Notes under the pieces: model-generated | Databases searched by the model: none | Told to the model about the DNA's origin: nothing | The model's input: the letters and a program-made list of their open reading frames with translations, nothing else | Translations under genes and position numbers: made by a program | DNA from: Campylobacteraceae bacterium | GTDB lineage: Bacteria > Campylobacterota > Campylobacteria > Campylobacterales > Sulfurovaceae | Assembly (NCBI GenBank): GCA_027065385.1 | Contig: JAMOOP010000043.1 | Coordinates: 1-53,150 of the forward strand | Length of the DNA stretch: 53,150 bases | Reading direction: 5' to 3' | In this document: positions 1 through 9,045 of the stretch, piece after piece | Layout: the number at the start of each line of letters is the position of its first letter | How positions within the stretch are numbered: the first letter of the stretch is position 1

Positions 1-696
1 ACAGTATGTAGTAAGTTAATAGATAATGGAATTAAGGTTAGTAAGAATACATTAAAGAGATTTTTAAAAAAGTTAGGTTACTCTTACAAAAGAGCAAGAA
101 AAAGTATTAATAAATGTGATAAAGAAGTTTTTGATAAAGCTAAAGAGTATATAGCTACATTAAAAAAAGATATTTTAAAAACTAAAAATCAAAATCTATA
201 TTTTTTTGATGAAAGTTCTTTCTCTTTAACCCCGAATATTCCATATGGTTGGTCTCCTAAAAAAGAGACTATTAAAATTGAAAGTTCTCATTCAACTTCT
301 ATCAAAGTTTTAGGTTTTTTAGGGTTAGATAACACATTAAAAGCATATAAAACACACTCTTCTATTAATAGTGATATAGTTATTGAAACATTTGATAAGT
401 TTATTCAAGATTTACCAAAAGATGAAAAAGCAACAGTTATTTTAGATAATGCTCCTACTCATAGAAGCAATAAATTTAAAGATAAAATTAAAGATTGGGA
501 AGAGAAAGGATTAACTCTTTATTTTCTTCCTCCATACTCTCCTGAACTTAATAGAATTGAAATTCTTTGGAGATTTATAAAATATCATTGGATTGAAATT
601 AAGGATTATTCTTCTCTCAACTCTTTAGAAATATATATTGATAAAGTTCTTTGTTCTTATGGTTCAGATAAAGCTTATGAAATTAATTTTGGATAG
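1..696 (+). CDS. IS630-family transposase, 5' end cut by window edge
   Basis: The reading frame is open from the first base and ends at TAG, giving 231 residues of the C-terminal part of a DDE transposase. The three catalytic blocks of the IS630/Tc1-mariner superfamily are visible: FDESSF near residue 68, LDNAPTHRS near residue 149, and PPYSPELNRIEILWRFIK near residue 179, with Glu of the N-x-I-E motif as the third acidic residue. The N-terminal helix-turn-helix region is only partly inside the window. Such enzymes cut and paste the element at TA dinucleotides. The inverted repeats cannot be defined because the left end lies outside the window. Reading frame is intact in the visible part, so the copy may be functional. 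Confidence 0.88.
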   Translation, partial: TVCSKLIDNGIKVSKNTLKRFLKKLGYSYKRARKSINKCDKEVFDKAKEYIATLKKDILKTKNQNLYFFDESSFSLTPNIPYGWSPKKETIKIESSHSTSIKVLGFLGLDNTLKAYKTHSSINSDIVIETFDKFIQDLPKDEKATVILDNAPTHRSNKFKDKIKDWEEKGLTLYFLPPYSPELNRIEILWRFIKYHWIEIKDYSSLNSLEIYIDKVLCSYGSDKAYEINFG

Positions 697-700
697 GTAC

Positions 701-766
701 TTATTTTGCTATCTTATATTTCCTATAGTCTGGTAACTCTCTAAATCTTTCTAATAATGTTTTCAT
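701..766 (-). pseudogene. 5' fragment of a gene probably interrupted by the IS630 copy
   Basis: On the minus strand an ATG preceded by a purine-rich AAAAAGAATT and a TATAAT box (781-786 read on the minus strand) opens a 21-codon frame beginning MKTLLERFRELPDY. It stops just before the IS630 stop codon. The LLERFRELPDY pattern resembles the first residues of ISAs1/H-repeat transposases, which have a similar F-x-x-L-x-D start, but the stretch is too short to be sure. The last codons probably belong to the end of the IS630 element, with the rest of the broken gene on its far side. Alternative: a chance ORF. Confidence 0.3.
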
Positions 767-823
767 AATTCTTTTTGCGTATTATACTTAACTTTTATTT
801 GATTTTGAATTACCGTGCTCTTA

Positions 824-1597
824 TTATCTTATCTTTAGAACAGTATCAATATTTTTAAAAATATACTCTTTATATTCATGATTTTTCTCTATAATGGCTA
901 ACCCTGCCATTCTATCAGCCAATTCATTACCTTCAAAACCTGCATGACCTTTTATATACTCTACTGAAACTCTATCTTTAATTTTATCATAAAGAGAGTG
1001 AGACAGTTTAATAATATCAAGATTTTTAATCTCTCCACCTTTTCTACTCCAACCATTTTTTTTCCAACTATAAGCCCAATTTCTAATACAATCAATACTA
1101 TATTTAGAGTCTGAATAGATAGAGGCTCTTTTATGTTCAGATGCAATTAAAAGAGCTTTATATAAGGCTTTAAGCTCTGCTGTATTATTTGTGCCTCTCT
1201 TTTCATACTCTCCATAAAGAAGTATAGGTTTATTATTGTCTTCATAAATAGCAAGTCCACTACCTGCTTCACCTGGATTTCCTTTACATGCTCCATCACA
1301 ATATATTATTACTTCATTATCTTTTTTAATCTCTTCTTCTTTAGGTTCACTACTCTTTTTTTTATGAAAATTGGCAACAAGGTCATAATTTTTTATTATC
1401 TGTTCTTGAGCCTTTAGTGCTAATTTCCCTCTTAAAAATAAAAAGAGATTGGTCTCTTTTAAAGATAACTCTTTATCTACTTCTACCTCATCAATAGTTA
1501 CAGTTAATGGAAACTCCAATCCTAAAATTTGACACTGTGCTTTATTTAGAGTATTACTTGCTACTCCTAATTTTATAAACTCTTTAGTTACTTTCAT
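824..1597 (-). CDS. rnhA: Ribonuclease HI with N-terminal extension
   Basis: It hydrolyses the RNA strand of RNA-DNA hybrids in the cytoplasm, removing primers and R-loops. The RNase H domain spans roughly residues 95-235. The four metal-binding acids are visible: Asp101 in YCDGACKGNPG, Glu141 in TNNTAEL, Asp163 in YSDSKYS and Asp228 in GNELADR. The active-site His218 lies in KGHAGFEGN. At 257 residues it is about 100 residues longer than minimal RNase HI. The first ~95 residues form a charged, mainly helical extension with no hybrid-binding motif that I recognise. It is divergent from the flavoprotein gene at 1691 across a 93-bp gap. The active-site set is complete, so activity is expected. 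Confidence 0.9.
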   Translation of the reverse strand: MKVTKEFIKLGVASNTLNKAQCQILGLEFPLTVTIDEVEVDKELSLKETNLFLFLRGKLALKAQEQIIKNYDLVANFHKKKSSEPKEEEIKKDNEVIIYCDGACKGNPGEAGSGLAIYEDNNKPILLYGEYEKRGTNNTAELKALYKALLIASEHKRASIYSDSKYSIDCIRNWAYSWKKNGWSRKGGEIKNLDIIKLSHSLYDKIKDRVSVEYIKGHAGFEGNELADRMAGLAIIEKNHEYKEYIFKNIDTVLKIR

Positions 1598-1690
1598 ATT
1601 TAATTAATCTTTTTTAGAAATATTATCCTTTATTAAATAGTCTTCTACTTAATTTATGATAGGATTGATTTAAAAAAGCAGTAATAAAAT

Positions 1691-2920
1691 ATGAAAAAAA
1701 AAGTTATAGTAATAGGTGCAGGTGCATCAGGAATAATGGCTTCTATAAGCTCTGCTAGAAATGGTTATGATGTTACTCTTTTAGAGAAGTTACCTAAAAT
1801 TGGAACAAAACTTAAAGCTACAGGTGGAGGAAGATGCAATCTTACAAATAGAGTATCTAAAGATGAGTTTATGAACTCTTTTGGAAGAGAAGGCAGGTTT
1901 ATGGCTCCTGCTTTAGATAGATTAGATAATAAGGCTTTAGAGAATTTTTTTTATAATATTGGTGTAGATACTCACTCTCTTGATGGATTTAGAGTCTTTC
2001 CAGTAGGACATAGTTCAGTTACTATTATTAATGCTTTAAAAAATGAGATGAAAAGAGTAGGAGTTAAAATTAAAACATCTACAACAGTTAAAGCTTTAGA
2101 GATAAGAGATAAAAAGGTAATTGGAATAAAAACTAAAACAGAGACAATATTAGCTGATGCTGTAATTGTAGCTACAGGTGGATTAGGTTATCCAACACTT
2201 GGTTCAGATGGTGATGGATATAGGTTTGCTAAATTAATAGGACATAAAATAGTAGAGTTAAATCCTGCAATGATGCCACTAAAAACAAAAGAGAAATGGG
2301 TTTCTAATTGCCGGGCTAATACTATTGCAAAAGCCAAATTAAGAGTGAATATAAAAAAATATAAAAAACTCTCTGCTATTGGTGACCTTATATTTACAAA
2401 AGATGGTATTAGAGGACCTGTTGTTTTAGATTTTTCAAGAGAAATAACTCCACTACTCTCTAAATATAATGAAATCCCACTACTTGTAAACTTAACAAAA
2501 GGTATGAATGAAGAAGAGATAATAGTTCATATAAAAAAGATACTATCTAAAAATCCAAATTTAACTCTATTACAGATACTAGAGACACTTTTACCAACTT
2601 CTCTATCTATAGAGTTATGTAAATTGGCTAATGCCTCTTATACTATAACATTTGGAAAACTATCTGGAGGAGTTAAAGATAAACTTATTAAACTTTTAGC
2701 TTGGACACCATTAACTATAGTTGGTCATGATGGATTTAAAATGGCGATGATAACTCGTGGTGGAGTATCTCTTAAAGAGGTCAATCCAAATAGTATGATG
2801 AGTAAAAAAGTAGATGGACTATATTTTTGTGGTGAAGTCTTAAATCTTGATGGTCCTTGTGGTGGATATAATCTACAATGGGCTTTTTCTAGTGGATTTT
2901 TAGCAGGATATATTAGTTAG
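1691..2920 (+). CDS. BaiN/HI0933-family FAD-dependent oxidoreductase
   Basis: This is a 409-residue flavoprotein of the HI0933/YhiN/BaiN family. The N-terminal dinucleotide-binding fold VIVIGAGASGIMA (residues 5-17) binds the ADP part of FAD. The family motif TGGGRCNLTN follows at about residue 44, and the C-terminal FAD-contact signature GPCGGYNLQWAFSSG is at about residue 390. Length and motif order match complete members. The physiological substrate of most members is unknown; some reduce bile-acid intermediates in gut clostridia, which is not implied here. It stands alone between rnhA (divergent) and dut, 61 bp upstream of the latter. Confidence 0.85.
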   Translation: MKKKVIVIGAGASGIMASISSARNGYDVTLLEKLPKIGTKLKATGGGRCNLTNRVSKDEFMNSFGREGRFMAPALDRLDNKALENFFYNIGVDTHSLDGFRVFPVGHSSVTIINALKNEMKRVGVKIKTSTTVKALEIRDKKVIGIKTKTETILADAVIVATGGLGYPTLGSDGDGYRFAKLIGHKIVELNPAMMPLKTKEKWVSNCRANTIAKAKLRVNIKKYKKLSAIGDLIFTKDGIRGPVVLDFSREITPLLSKYNEIPLLVNLTKGMNEEEIIVHIKKILSKNPNLTLLQILETLLPTSLSIELCKLANASYTITFGKLSGGVKDKLIKLLAWTPLTIVGHDGFKMAMITRGGVSLKEVNPNSMMSKKVDGLYFCGEVLNLDGPCGGYNLQWAFSSGFLAGYIS

Positions 2921-2981
2921 GTTTTTCAAAAAGATTTATTATAGAATAAGATACAATTACGCATTAAAAAAAAGGTAAAAT

Positions 2982-3662
2982 ATGAATAAAATTCTACAAA
3001 TGCTAAAACTACAACAAGAGTTAAACGATGCTACAAATGGTTTAAATTGGGAAAATGGTATTACTAAAAATAGGAAAATAATTGATTGGAGAAGATGTAT
3101 ATATTTAGAGTGTGCTGAACTTATAGACTCTTACCCTTGGAAACATTGGAAAAATATTGATGCAAATCCTGATTATGATAATATTAAAATAGAAATTGTT
3201 GATATTTGGCATTTTGTTATGAGTGAAGCTTTGCGTATTTATAAGATAAATCATTTAGGAACTATAGAAAATATAGCATCTATGGTTACAAATATGTCTG
3301 AATTTGAAAACTTTAGTCAAGATGAAAATAGTAAAGTTTTAGATCTTTATAAACAGATGGAATTAGTTGAAGATGTAATTAAAACAGCATTTTGTAAAAA
3401 TGACATTAATGCTTTGGTTATCTCTTTTTTAACTATGTCATCAAAATTAAATCTAAAGTTACCTGAACTATATAATCTATATATTGGAAAAAATATATTA
3501 AATAAGTTCCGTCAAGAGCATGGATATAAAGATGGAACTTATATTAAAATTTGGAATGGAAAAGAGGATAATGTAGTAATGCAAAATATTTTAAATAGTA
3601 ATAGTAGTATTACACCTAATGAGTTATATAGAGAGTTAGAAGAGAATTATAAAAATGAGTAA
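2982..3662 (+). CDS. dut: Dimeric all-alpha dUTPase (MazG/dUTPase-2 type)
   Basis: It converts dUTP to dUMP and pyrophosphate, keeping uracil out of DNA and supplying dTMP synthesis. The helical NTP-pyrophosphatase signature is visible: LECAELIDS with the first metal-binding Glu pair near residues 45-48, and IEIVDIWHF with Glu/Asp near residues 71-75. The early WRRCIYLE and SYPWKHWKN segments are typical of the dimeric dUTPase used by Campylobacter instead of the trimeric enzyme. A TACAAT -10 box lies at 2952-2957, and AAAAAAGG precedes the ATG. The 3' end overlaps the TRAP gene by 8 bp, so the two are co-transcribed. Confidence 0.85.
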   Translation: MNKILQMLKLQQELNDATNGLNWENGITKNRKIIDWRRCIYLECAELIDSYPWKHWKNIDANPDYDNIKIEIVDIWHFVMSEALRIYKINHLGTIENIASMVTNMSEFENFSQDENSKVLDLYKQMELVEDVIKTAFCKNDINALVISFLTMSSKLNLKLPELYNLYIGKNILNKFRQEHGYKDGTYIKIWNGKEDNVVMQNILNSNSSITPNELYRELEENYKNE

Positions 3663-5508
3663 AACAATCGACACAATTACTAAAAATATAGGTTTTATAG
3701 CATCTATATTAACACTATTTTTAGCTCTATTAGTGAGTTATGATGCCATAATGCGTTATCTATTTTCAGAAGGGTCTATTGCTCTTCAGGAAGTAGAGTG
3801 GCATATATTTGATATTATATTTTTACTAGGGTTATCTTATGCTTTAAAGCATGATAAACATGTAAGAGTAGATATATTTTTTGTAAACTACTCATCTCAA
3901 ACAAAAGCTATTATACAGATAATATCTATGATATTTTTACTTATTCCATTTTCACTATTTTTCTTACAAGGCTCATTTGATATGACAGTTCAGAGCTTTT
4001 TACAAAATGAAATATCTAGTGACCCAGGTGGATTAAAATATAGATTTATTATTAAAGGTGTACTATTTTTAGCCTTTATACTACTTGTAACTCAAGCTAT
4101 ATCTGAAATTATTAAATCTTACTCCAAAATAAAAAATAAAAAACTACTCTTTACTCTAATTGGTGGAATTATTACTCTTTTTGCTATAATGTTTTTTCAT
4201 CTGCCTTTTTTTCTTGACCCTCTTTGGCTTATGTTTTTAATGACTCTATTTCTACTTATGAGTGGATTTCAAGTAGCTTTTGTATTTGCAGGGGTTGGGC
4301 TTATTTTTGCACTTATTAGTGAAGAGTTGGGTTTAGAGGTTTTAGAGATGTTGCCATATCGTGTTTATGGAATTATGGGCAATGTTACACTTATGGCTAT
4401 ACCACTATTTATCTTAATGGGATTGATTTTAGAAAAGTCCAAAATAGCTGAAGATTTACTTATTTCAATGGGTAAACTTTTTGGTGGAATTCGTGGAGGG
4501 TTAGCAATATCTGTGGTAATTGTCGGGGCAATACTCGCAGCTAGTACAGGAATTGTTGGAGCTAGTGTTGTTATGATGAGTCTAATTGCCTTGCCTCTTA
4601 TGCTTAAAAACAACTATAAACCTGAATTAGCAACAGGTTCAATAGTAGCTAGTGGAACACTAGGGCAGATTATTCCTCCATCTATAGTTTTAATTGTTTT
4701 AGGTGACCAGATGCACTTAAGTGTTGGAGATTTATTTAAATCTGCTGTTGTTCCTGGAATTTTGCTTATTATTTTATATATAATCTATATTCTTATATAT
4801 GCAAGATTAAACCCTAAAGTAGCCCCTGCTATTGAAAGTGATGAAGAGTATAGCAAGATGTTAAAAGATGCTTTAAAAGTAATTACTCCTCCACTTATTT
4901 TAATATTAGCAGTTTTAGGCTCTATCTTTGCAGGGGTTGCAAGTCCCACAGAATCAGCATCTATTGGAGTGGTTGGAGCTTTAATCTTAACAGCTATTAA
5001 TAGAGAGTTCTCTTTTGAGCTTCTTCGTTACTCATCTATTGAGACTGTAAAACTTACTGCTATGATATTTATGATACTAATAGGAGCTACTGCTTTTTCA
5101 CTTGTATTTAATGAGTTGGGTGGACAAGATATGGCATTAGAGTTTTTTGCTCATGATATGGGTAGTAAATGGGGATTTATTCTTTTTGCTATGCTTGTTA
5201 TATTTATTTTAGGTTTTTTTATAGATTTTATAGAGATAGCTTTTGTAGTTGTGCCTATATTAGTTCCAATAGTTCACGCATTTGGCATTGACCCTATTTG
5301 GTTTGCTATATTAATAGCTCTAAATCTTCAAGCCTCATTTCTAACTCCTCCTTTTGGATTTGCACTATTTTATCTAAAAGGGGCTTCTGGTGATTTAGTA
5401 ACGACTGGGGAGATATATAGAGGGGTTATTCCTTTTATTGTATTACAGATATTAGCTCTAATAATTATTTTACTATTTCCTGATTTAATTTATATATTTG
5501 GAGAATAA
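3655..5508 (+). CDS. TRAP transporter, fused small and large permease (DctQM)
   Basis: The product has 617 residues and joins both membrane subunits of a tripartite ATP-independent periplasmic transporter. Residues 1-150 hold the four-helix DctQ part (LEVEWHIFDIIFLLG-like segment with the usual ALQEVEWH motif). From about 165 onward is the 12-helix DctM ion-coupled channel with GAILAASTGIVGASVVMM and LTPPFGFALFYLKG. Transport is driven by a Na+ or H+ gradient in the inner membrane. A periplasmic binding protein (DctP) is needed to define substrate, and none is encoded in the window, so the substrate is unknown. The gene overlaps dut by 8 bp and is followed 1 bp later by an RHH gene. Confidence 0.85.
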   Translation: MSKTIDTITKNIGFIASILTLFLALLVSYDAIMRYLFSEGSIALQEVEWHIFDIIFLLGLSYALKHDKHVRVDIFFVNYSSQTKAIIQIISMIFLLIPFSLFFLQGSFDMTVQSFLQNEISSDPGGLKYRFIIKGVLFLAFILLVTQAISEIIKSYSKIKNKKLLFTLIGGIITLFAIMFFHLPFFLDPLWLMFLMTLFLLMSGFQVAFVFAGVGLIFALISEELGLEVLEMLPYRVYGIMGNVTLMAIPLFILMGLILEKSKIAEDLLISMGKLFGGIRGGLAISVVIVGAILAASTGIVGASVVMMSLIALPLMLKNNYKPELATGSIVASGTLGQIIPPSIVLIVLGDQMHLSVGDLFKSAVVPGILLIILYIIYILIYARLNPKVAPAIESDEEYSKMLKDALKVITPPLILILAVLGSIFAGVASPTESASIGVVGALILTAINREFSFELLRYSSIETVKLTAMIFMILIGATAFSLVFNELGGQDMALEFFAHDMGSKWGFILFAMLVIFILGFFIDFIEIAFVVVPILVPIVHAFGIDPIWFAILIALNLQASFLTPPFGFALFYLKGASGDLVTTGEIYRGVIPFIVLQILALIIILLFPDLIYIFGE

Positions 5509-5509
5509 T

Positions 5510-5728
5510 ATGGAAGATAAGATAAATTTTACACTTAAAAGTGATACTATTGATAACCTAACAACATTCTCCCAACTTCTTAAAAAAGATGTAAGTTGGG
5601 TTCTTGAACAAGCATTAGAGGAGTATTTTGCAAAAGTACAAAAAGAGTTGTTAGAGAAAAATCTAGCAGATGAGAATGCTATGACAAATCTTGATTTTGA
5701 TGAGTTTTGGGACGGAATTGATATTTAA
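5510..5728 (+). CDS. Ribbon-helix-helix (CopG-type) small protein
   Basis: The product is a 72-residue protein with an N-terminal beta strand (KINFTLKSDT) and two helices including SWVLEQALEEYFAKVQ, the layout of CopG/Arc/RelB-like DNA-binding antitoxins and repressors. The C-terminal part is acidic and could be a partner-binding tail. An in-frame TTG at 5498 would add four residues, but the ATG at 5510 has GGAGA five bases upstream and is preferred. It begins 1 bp after the TRAP stop codon, so it is probably translated in the same mRNA. No toxin gene follows; the next 430 bp hold only decayed sequence. It may be an orphan antitoxin or an autoregulator. Confidence 0.65.
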   Translation: MEDKINFTLKSDTIDNLTTFSQLLKKDVSWVLEQALEEYFAKVQKELLEKNLADENAMTNLDFDEFWDGIDI

Positions 5729-5827
5729 TCATTAATTTCTTTTATTATTTATTGGTTTATTTAGAAACAGCCATACCAACTGTACTTCTAAATGAACCTT
5801 TTTTTATAATTTTTCTTACATTTTTAG

Positions 5828-6076
5828 AAAAATTATATTTATGCTCTCCCGAATTTAAATCCAAATTTTACACACCAAAGCAATAATAATGAAGCTAGAG
5901 TAAACTATCAATTTAAAAACTCTTTAGGATATATGGTTGAGTATATATTTCCTGCAAAAAAAGGTAAAACATCTTTGGGTTTTAGAGCTAATTTTATAAA
6001 TTATAGAAATCAATACAATACATCTAAAGTTGAAAATGCTAATAACATAGGATTATTTTTAACATTTCCATACTAA
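5828..6076 (+). pseudogene. C-terminal remnant of an outer-membrane beta-barrel protein
   Basis: The 430-bp gap 5729-6158 has no intact gene. From 5828, directly after an in-frame TAG, an open frame of 82 codons ends in GLFLTFPY-stop. It alternates polar and hydrophobic residues (ARVNYQFKNSLGYMVEYIF, TSLGFRANFINYRNQY) and finishes with an aromatic residue, the signature of the last strands of an outer-membrane beta barrel. It has no start codon or ribosome-binding site in a usable place. I read it as the 3' remnant of a deleted gene. On the opposite strand, 5757-5867 holds a second 36-codon open fragment ending GSFRSTVGMAVSK, possibly the end of another lost gene. Confidence 0.45.
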
Positions 6077-6126
6077 AAAGATATTATAGAATTGATTTAT
6101 AACAAAAAATTTTAATATCGTTTGAC

Positions 6127-6132
6127 TATAAT
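6127..6132 (+). promoter_or_regulatory. -10 box for the 6159 membrane-protein gene
   Basis: TATAAT preceded by TTTGAC lies 26 bp before the start codon, with an A-rich stretch and AAGGGG ribosome-binding site following. There is no clear -35 box, as is usual in Campylobacterota. Confidence 0.4.
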
Positions 6133-6158
6133 TACATAAAATTTTACAAGGGGTTATT

Positions 6159-6575
6159 ATGATATTTATTATAGTCAAAACTATACATCTTTTTGCTGTA
6201 TTTATTTATGGAGGTTTTTTAATTACAGACAATCTTTTTCTAAATAAAATTAAAAGAAGTTTTAATGAAGAGGAACATACAAAAATACGAGAGTCATTTA
6301 TGATGTATGTAAGAAAAGTAGTTCCACCTAGCCTTTTAGTTGCTGTTGCAACAGGATTATATCTTATCTCACAAGTATTTGGAGAGATAGGTGAAGATGG
6401 ATTAACTACATTCCAAACACTTCTATCAATAAAAGCATTTTTAGGTATTTGGCTTGGAATAAGAGGATTTAACCAAGTATATCTAAAGATACAACCTTTA
6501 GTATTTAAAAGCCATATTTTACCATTTGCTTTTGTAATTACTATTATATTTTTATCTCAATTTATGCATATATAA
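6159..6575 (+). CDS. Four-helix inner-membrane protein, CopD/HemJ-like layout
   Basis: The product is a 138-residue hydrophobic protein with four predicted transmembrane helices (about residues 3-24, 52-73, 85-103, 115-137). His10 in KTIHLFAVFIYGG in helix 1 and a His in FKSHILPF before helix 4 could be haem or metal ligands, as in CopD- and HemJ-type four-helix proteins. I do not recognise a precise family. AAGGGG precedes the ATG at a good distance. It is a single-gene unit with a -10 box at 6127 and is convergent with ftsK. Confidence 0.55.
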   Translation: MIFIIVKTIHLFAVFIYGGFLITDNLFLNKIKRSFNEEEHTKIRESFMMYVRKVVPPSLLVAVATGLYLISQVFGEIGEDGLTTFQTLLSIKAFLGIWLGIRGFNQVYLKIQPLVFKSHILPFAFVITIIFLSQFMHI

Positions 6576-6584
6576 ATTAAAATC

Positions 6585-6664
6585 CCAAGAGAACCTATAT
6601 AGTATAGGATAACACATCTTGGACTGATTTATCAAAATTATCTTTTAAATAACTTGATAATTTT
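6585..6664. terminator. Two hairpins between convergent genes
   Basis: Two inverted repeats separate the 6159 gene from ftsK: CCAAGA(6585)...TCTTGG(6622) enclosing CCTATA/TATAGG (6594-6608), and AAAATTATC (6634-6642) with GATAATTTT (6656-6664). Neither is followed by a long T run, so bidirectional termination is likely but not certain. Confidence 0.4.
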
Positions 6665-6666
6665 CA

Positions 6667-8859
6667 TTACAACAAAATCTCCCTCTGCCCCTTACTATTT
6701 GGACTAGATAAAACTCCCATCTCCTGAAGTTGCTCTATAATATTAGCTGAACGATTATAACCTATTTGTAGTTTTCTTTGCAAATAAGATATTGATGTTT
6801 TTTGGTCTGTTAAAATTACCTCTTTTGCTTGATTATATAGCTCATCAAGCTCACCTACAACTCCACCACTTCCACTGCTATTTGTATCATCAGATAGTAA
6901 ATATTTTTCATCATAAAATGGCTCTCTTTGTGCTTTTAAAAACTCTACTATCTTTTCAATCTCATCTTCACTATTCCATGGGGCATGAAGTCTTACTAAA
7001 CCATTAGTAGCTGGAGGGGTAAATAGTGCATCTCCTCTACCTAATAAAGAGTCAGCTCCAAGTGCATCTAAAATAACTTTTGAGTCTATTCTCTGTCCTA
7101 CTCTATAACTAAGTCTTGATGGTAGATTGGCTTTAATAAGTCCTGTTACAACATCTACACTTGGTCTTTGAGTTGCTATTATTAGGTGTATTCCACTAGC
7201 TCTTGCCATTTGGGCAAGTCTTGCTATAGAGTACTCAACATCTTTTCCCCCTGTCATCATAAGGTCTGCCAACTCATCAATAATAACTACAATATATGGC
7301 ATAGTCTCTATTGAACTATTTTTAACCTTTTGATTATACCCTTCTATATTTTTTGTTTTATTTCCTGCCATTAGTTTATATCTTCTCTCCATCTCTGCTA
7401 CCATATTAGCTAAAGCTACTATTGCTTTATTGGCATCTGTAATAACTGGTGTTAGTAGATGAGGAATATCATTATATATAGAAAACTCTAGCATTTTAGG
7501 GTCTATTAGCATAAGTTTTAAGTTATCTGGGTCATTTCTATATAGTAAAGATAGTATCATAGCATTTATACCAACTGATTTTCCAGAACCTGTTGTTCCT
7601 GCTATTAATAGGTGAGGTAGTTTTTTTAGGTCTGTTACAAAAGGGTTTCCTACTATATCTTTTCCTAATGCTATCGTAAGGGGAGATTTTGAAGAGGTAA
7701 AAATATCACTCTCTAATATATCTCTTAAATAGATTATATCAAAACTATCATTTGGTATCTCAATACCTACAACATCTCTACCTGGTATTGGAGCTTGTAT
7801 TCTAATTGTCTCTGCACTTAAAGCCATAGCTAAATCATCTTGCAGACCCATAATTTTAGATACTTTTACATTTGGTGCTGGTCTAAACTCAAAAGTTGTA
7901 ACAAGTGGACCACTATATGTTCTATAAACATCTCCCTCTATTTTAAACTGTTTTAACTTATCTAATAGTCCATATATCTTTCTATCTATCTCTGCTTCAT
8001 TTATTTTCCTAGAACTCTTAGGTGGCTTTTTTAGAAAATCTAATTTAGGTAAATTAAAGTTTTGAGGTTTATCAATCTTCCCTTTTTCCATTTGATTAAG
8101 CAGTTCTCTATTTTCTTCTAACTCTTCTACTAAATTAACTTTTGCTTTTGACTTTGTTTTTTCTGCTTTTACTATTGGAGTATCTATCTTCTTTTTTGGT
8201 ATCTTTTTTTTAGGAACACTCTTTTTATGTGTAATCTTTTTTAATCTCTCATGAGCTATAATATGACTATTGCTCTTTGGCTTTTCCTCTTCATTTGTAT
8301 GAGTAAACTTATTTTTTAATACCATAGTAGTCATAACTTCTGTACTTTGCTTATCAAAAAATGGATTTTCAAATTTAGATATAAACTCTTTAACCTTTTT
8401 TACTATAAACTCTTTTGCTAAAAAAGCGTATCTTCTAGCAGAAGATAAATCAGGAATATCATCTAATATAAGTACAAGCGATACCATAAAGGTTAAGAGC
8501 CAAAGAAGCCATAATCCAGCTTTCCCTATATATGGTAGAAGAAATAGTTTTAGAGTAATTCCTACACTACCTATTGCACGAAACTCTAAAACTAAAGACT
8601 CTAAAAGAATTAGAGATATAAAAAATATTATCCACCCAACATAGAAATCTACCTTTTGTGATAAGTCTCTATTATGATATAGTTTATATAGTGGATAGAG
8701 AATAATTAATAAATCAATATAGGCCAAATAACCAAATAGATTTAAATTTGCCTCTCCGTAGCTTCTGCCTATATTTCCCACCATATCGGTAGAGTGAAAG
8801 ATAGTTGAAAATGCCCCATAGACAAAGAATATCAAAGCTACAATAATATATATATACAT
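6667..8859 (-). CDS. ftsK: DNA translocase FtsK
   Basis: FtsK/SpoIIIE-type hexameric ATPase of the division septum, which pumps chromosome DNA and helps resolve dimers at dif. The 730-residue protein has four or more N-terminal membrane helices (residues 1-150), a lysine-rich linker (about 190-260), the translocase motor with Walker A GTTGSGKS and a Walker B-like IVVIIDELADL. A C-terminal winged-helix gamma domain follows (about 665-730: SYLQRKLQIGYNRSANIIEQL) and reads orienting DNA sequences. The linker is short compared with E. coli. All domains are present. The gene is divergent from hup across 186 bp of AT-rich sequence that must hold both promoters. Confidence 0.95.
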   Translation of the reverse strand: MYIYIIVALIFFVYGAFSTIFHSTDMVGNIGRSYGEANLNLFGYLAYIDLLIILYPLYKLYHNRDLSQKVDFYVGWIIFFISLILLESLVLEFRAIGSVGITLKLFLLPYIGKAGLWLLWLLTFMVSLVLILDDIPDLSSARRYAFLAKEFIVKKVKEFISKFENPFFDKQSTEVMTTMVLKNKFTHTNEEEKPKSNSHIIAHERLKKITHKKSVPKKKIPKKKIDTPIVKAEKTKSKAKVNLVEELEENRELLNQMEKGKIDKPQNFNLPKLDFLKKPPKSSRKINEAEIDRKIYGLLDKLKQFKIEGDVYRTYSGPLVTTFEFRPAPNVKVSKIMGLQDDLAMALSAETIRIQAPIPGRDVVGIEIPNDSFDIIYLRDILESDIFTSSKSPLTIALGKDIVGNPFVTDLKKLPHLLIAGTTGSGKSVGINAMILSLLYRNDPDNLKLMLIDPKMLEFSIYNDIPHLLTPVITDANKAIVALANMVAEMERRYKLMAGNKTKNIEGYNQKVKNSSIETMPYIVVIIDELADLMMTGGKDVEYSIARLAQMARASGIHLIIATQRPSVDVVTGLIKANLPSRLSYRVGQRIDSKVILDALGADSLLGRGDALFTPPATNGLVRLHAPWNSEDEIEKIVEFLKAQREPFYDEKYLLSDDTNSSGSGGVVGELDELYNQAKEVILTDQKTSISYLQRKLQIGYNRSANIIEQLQEMGVLSSPNSKGQREILL

Positions 8860-9008
8860 AAATACTCCTAAAATAATAAAAATTAATATTTTTGCAAAAT
8901 TATAACTAATTTTTGGCTTAGGTGAGATTTTTTTATATTTTAAATGCCTATTTTTAGTGGTTTACCCTTTTTTTAATACAAATACTTGTTTTTTTAAAAA
9001 AATAATTG

Positions 9009-9014
9009 TAGAAT
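9009..9014 (+). promoter_or_regulatory. -10 box for hup
   Basis: TAGAAT preceded by TTG sits 32 bp before the hup start. A poly-T/poly-A tract (8990-9003) lies at the upstream position where Campylobacterota promoters usually show AT periodicity. Confidence 0.4.
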
Positions 9015-9045
9015 TGAGAGTATATATTTTTAAAAGGAACTATTA

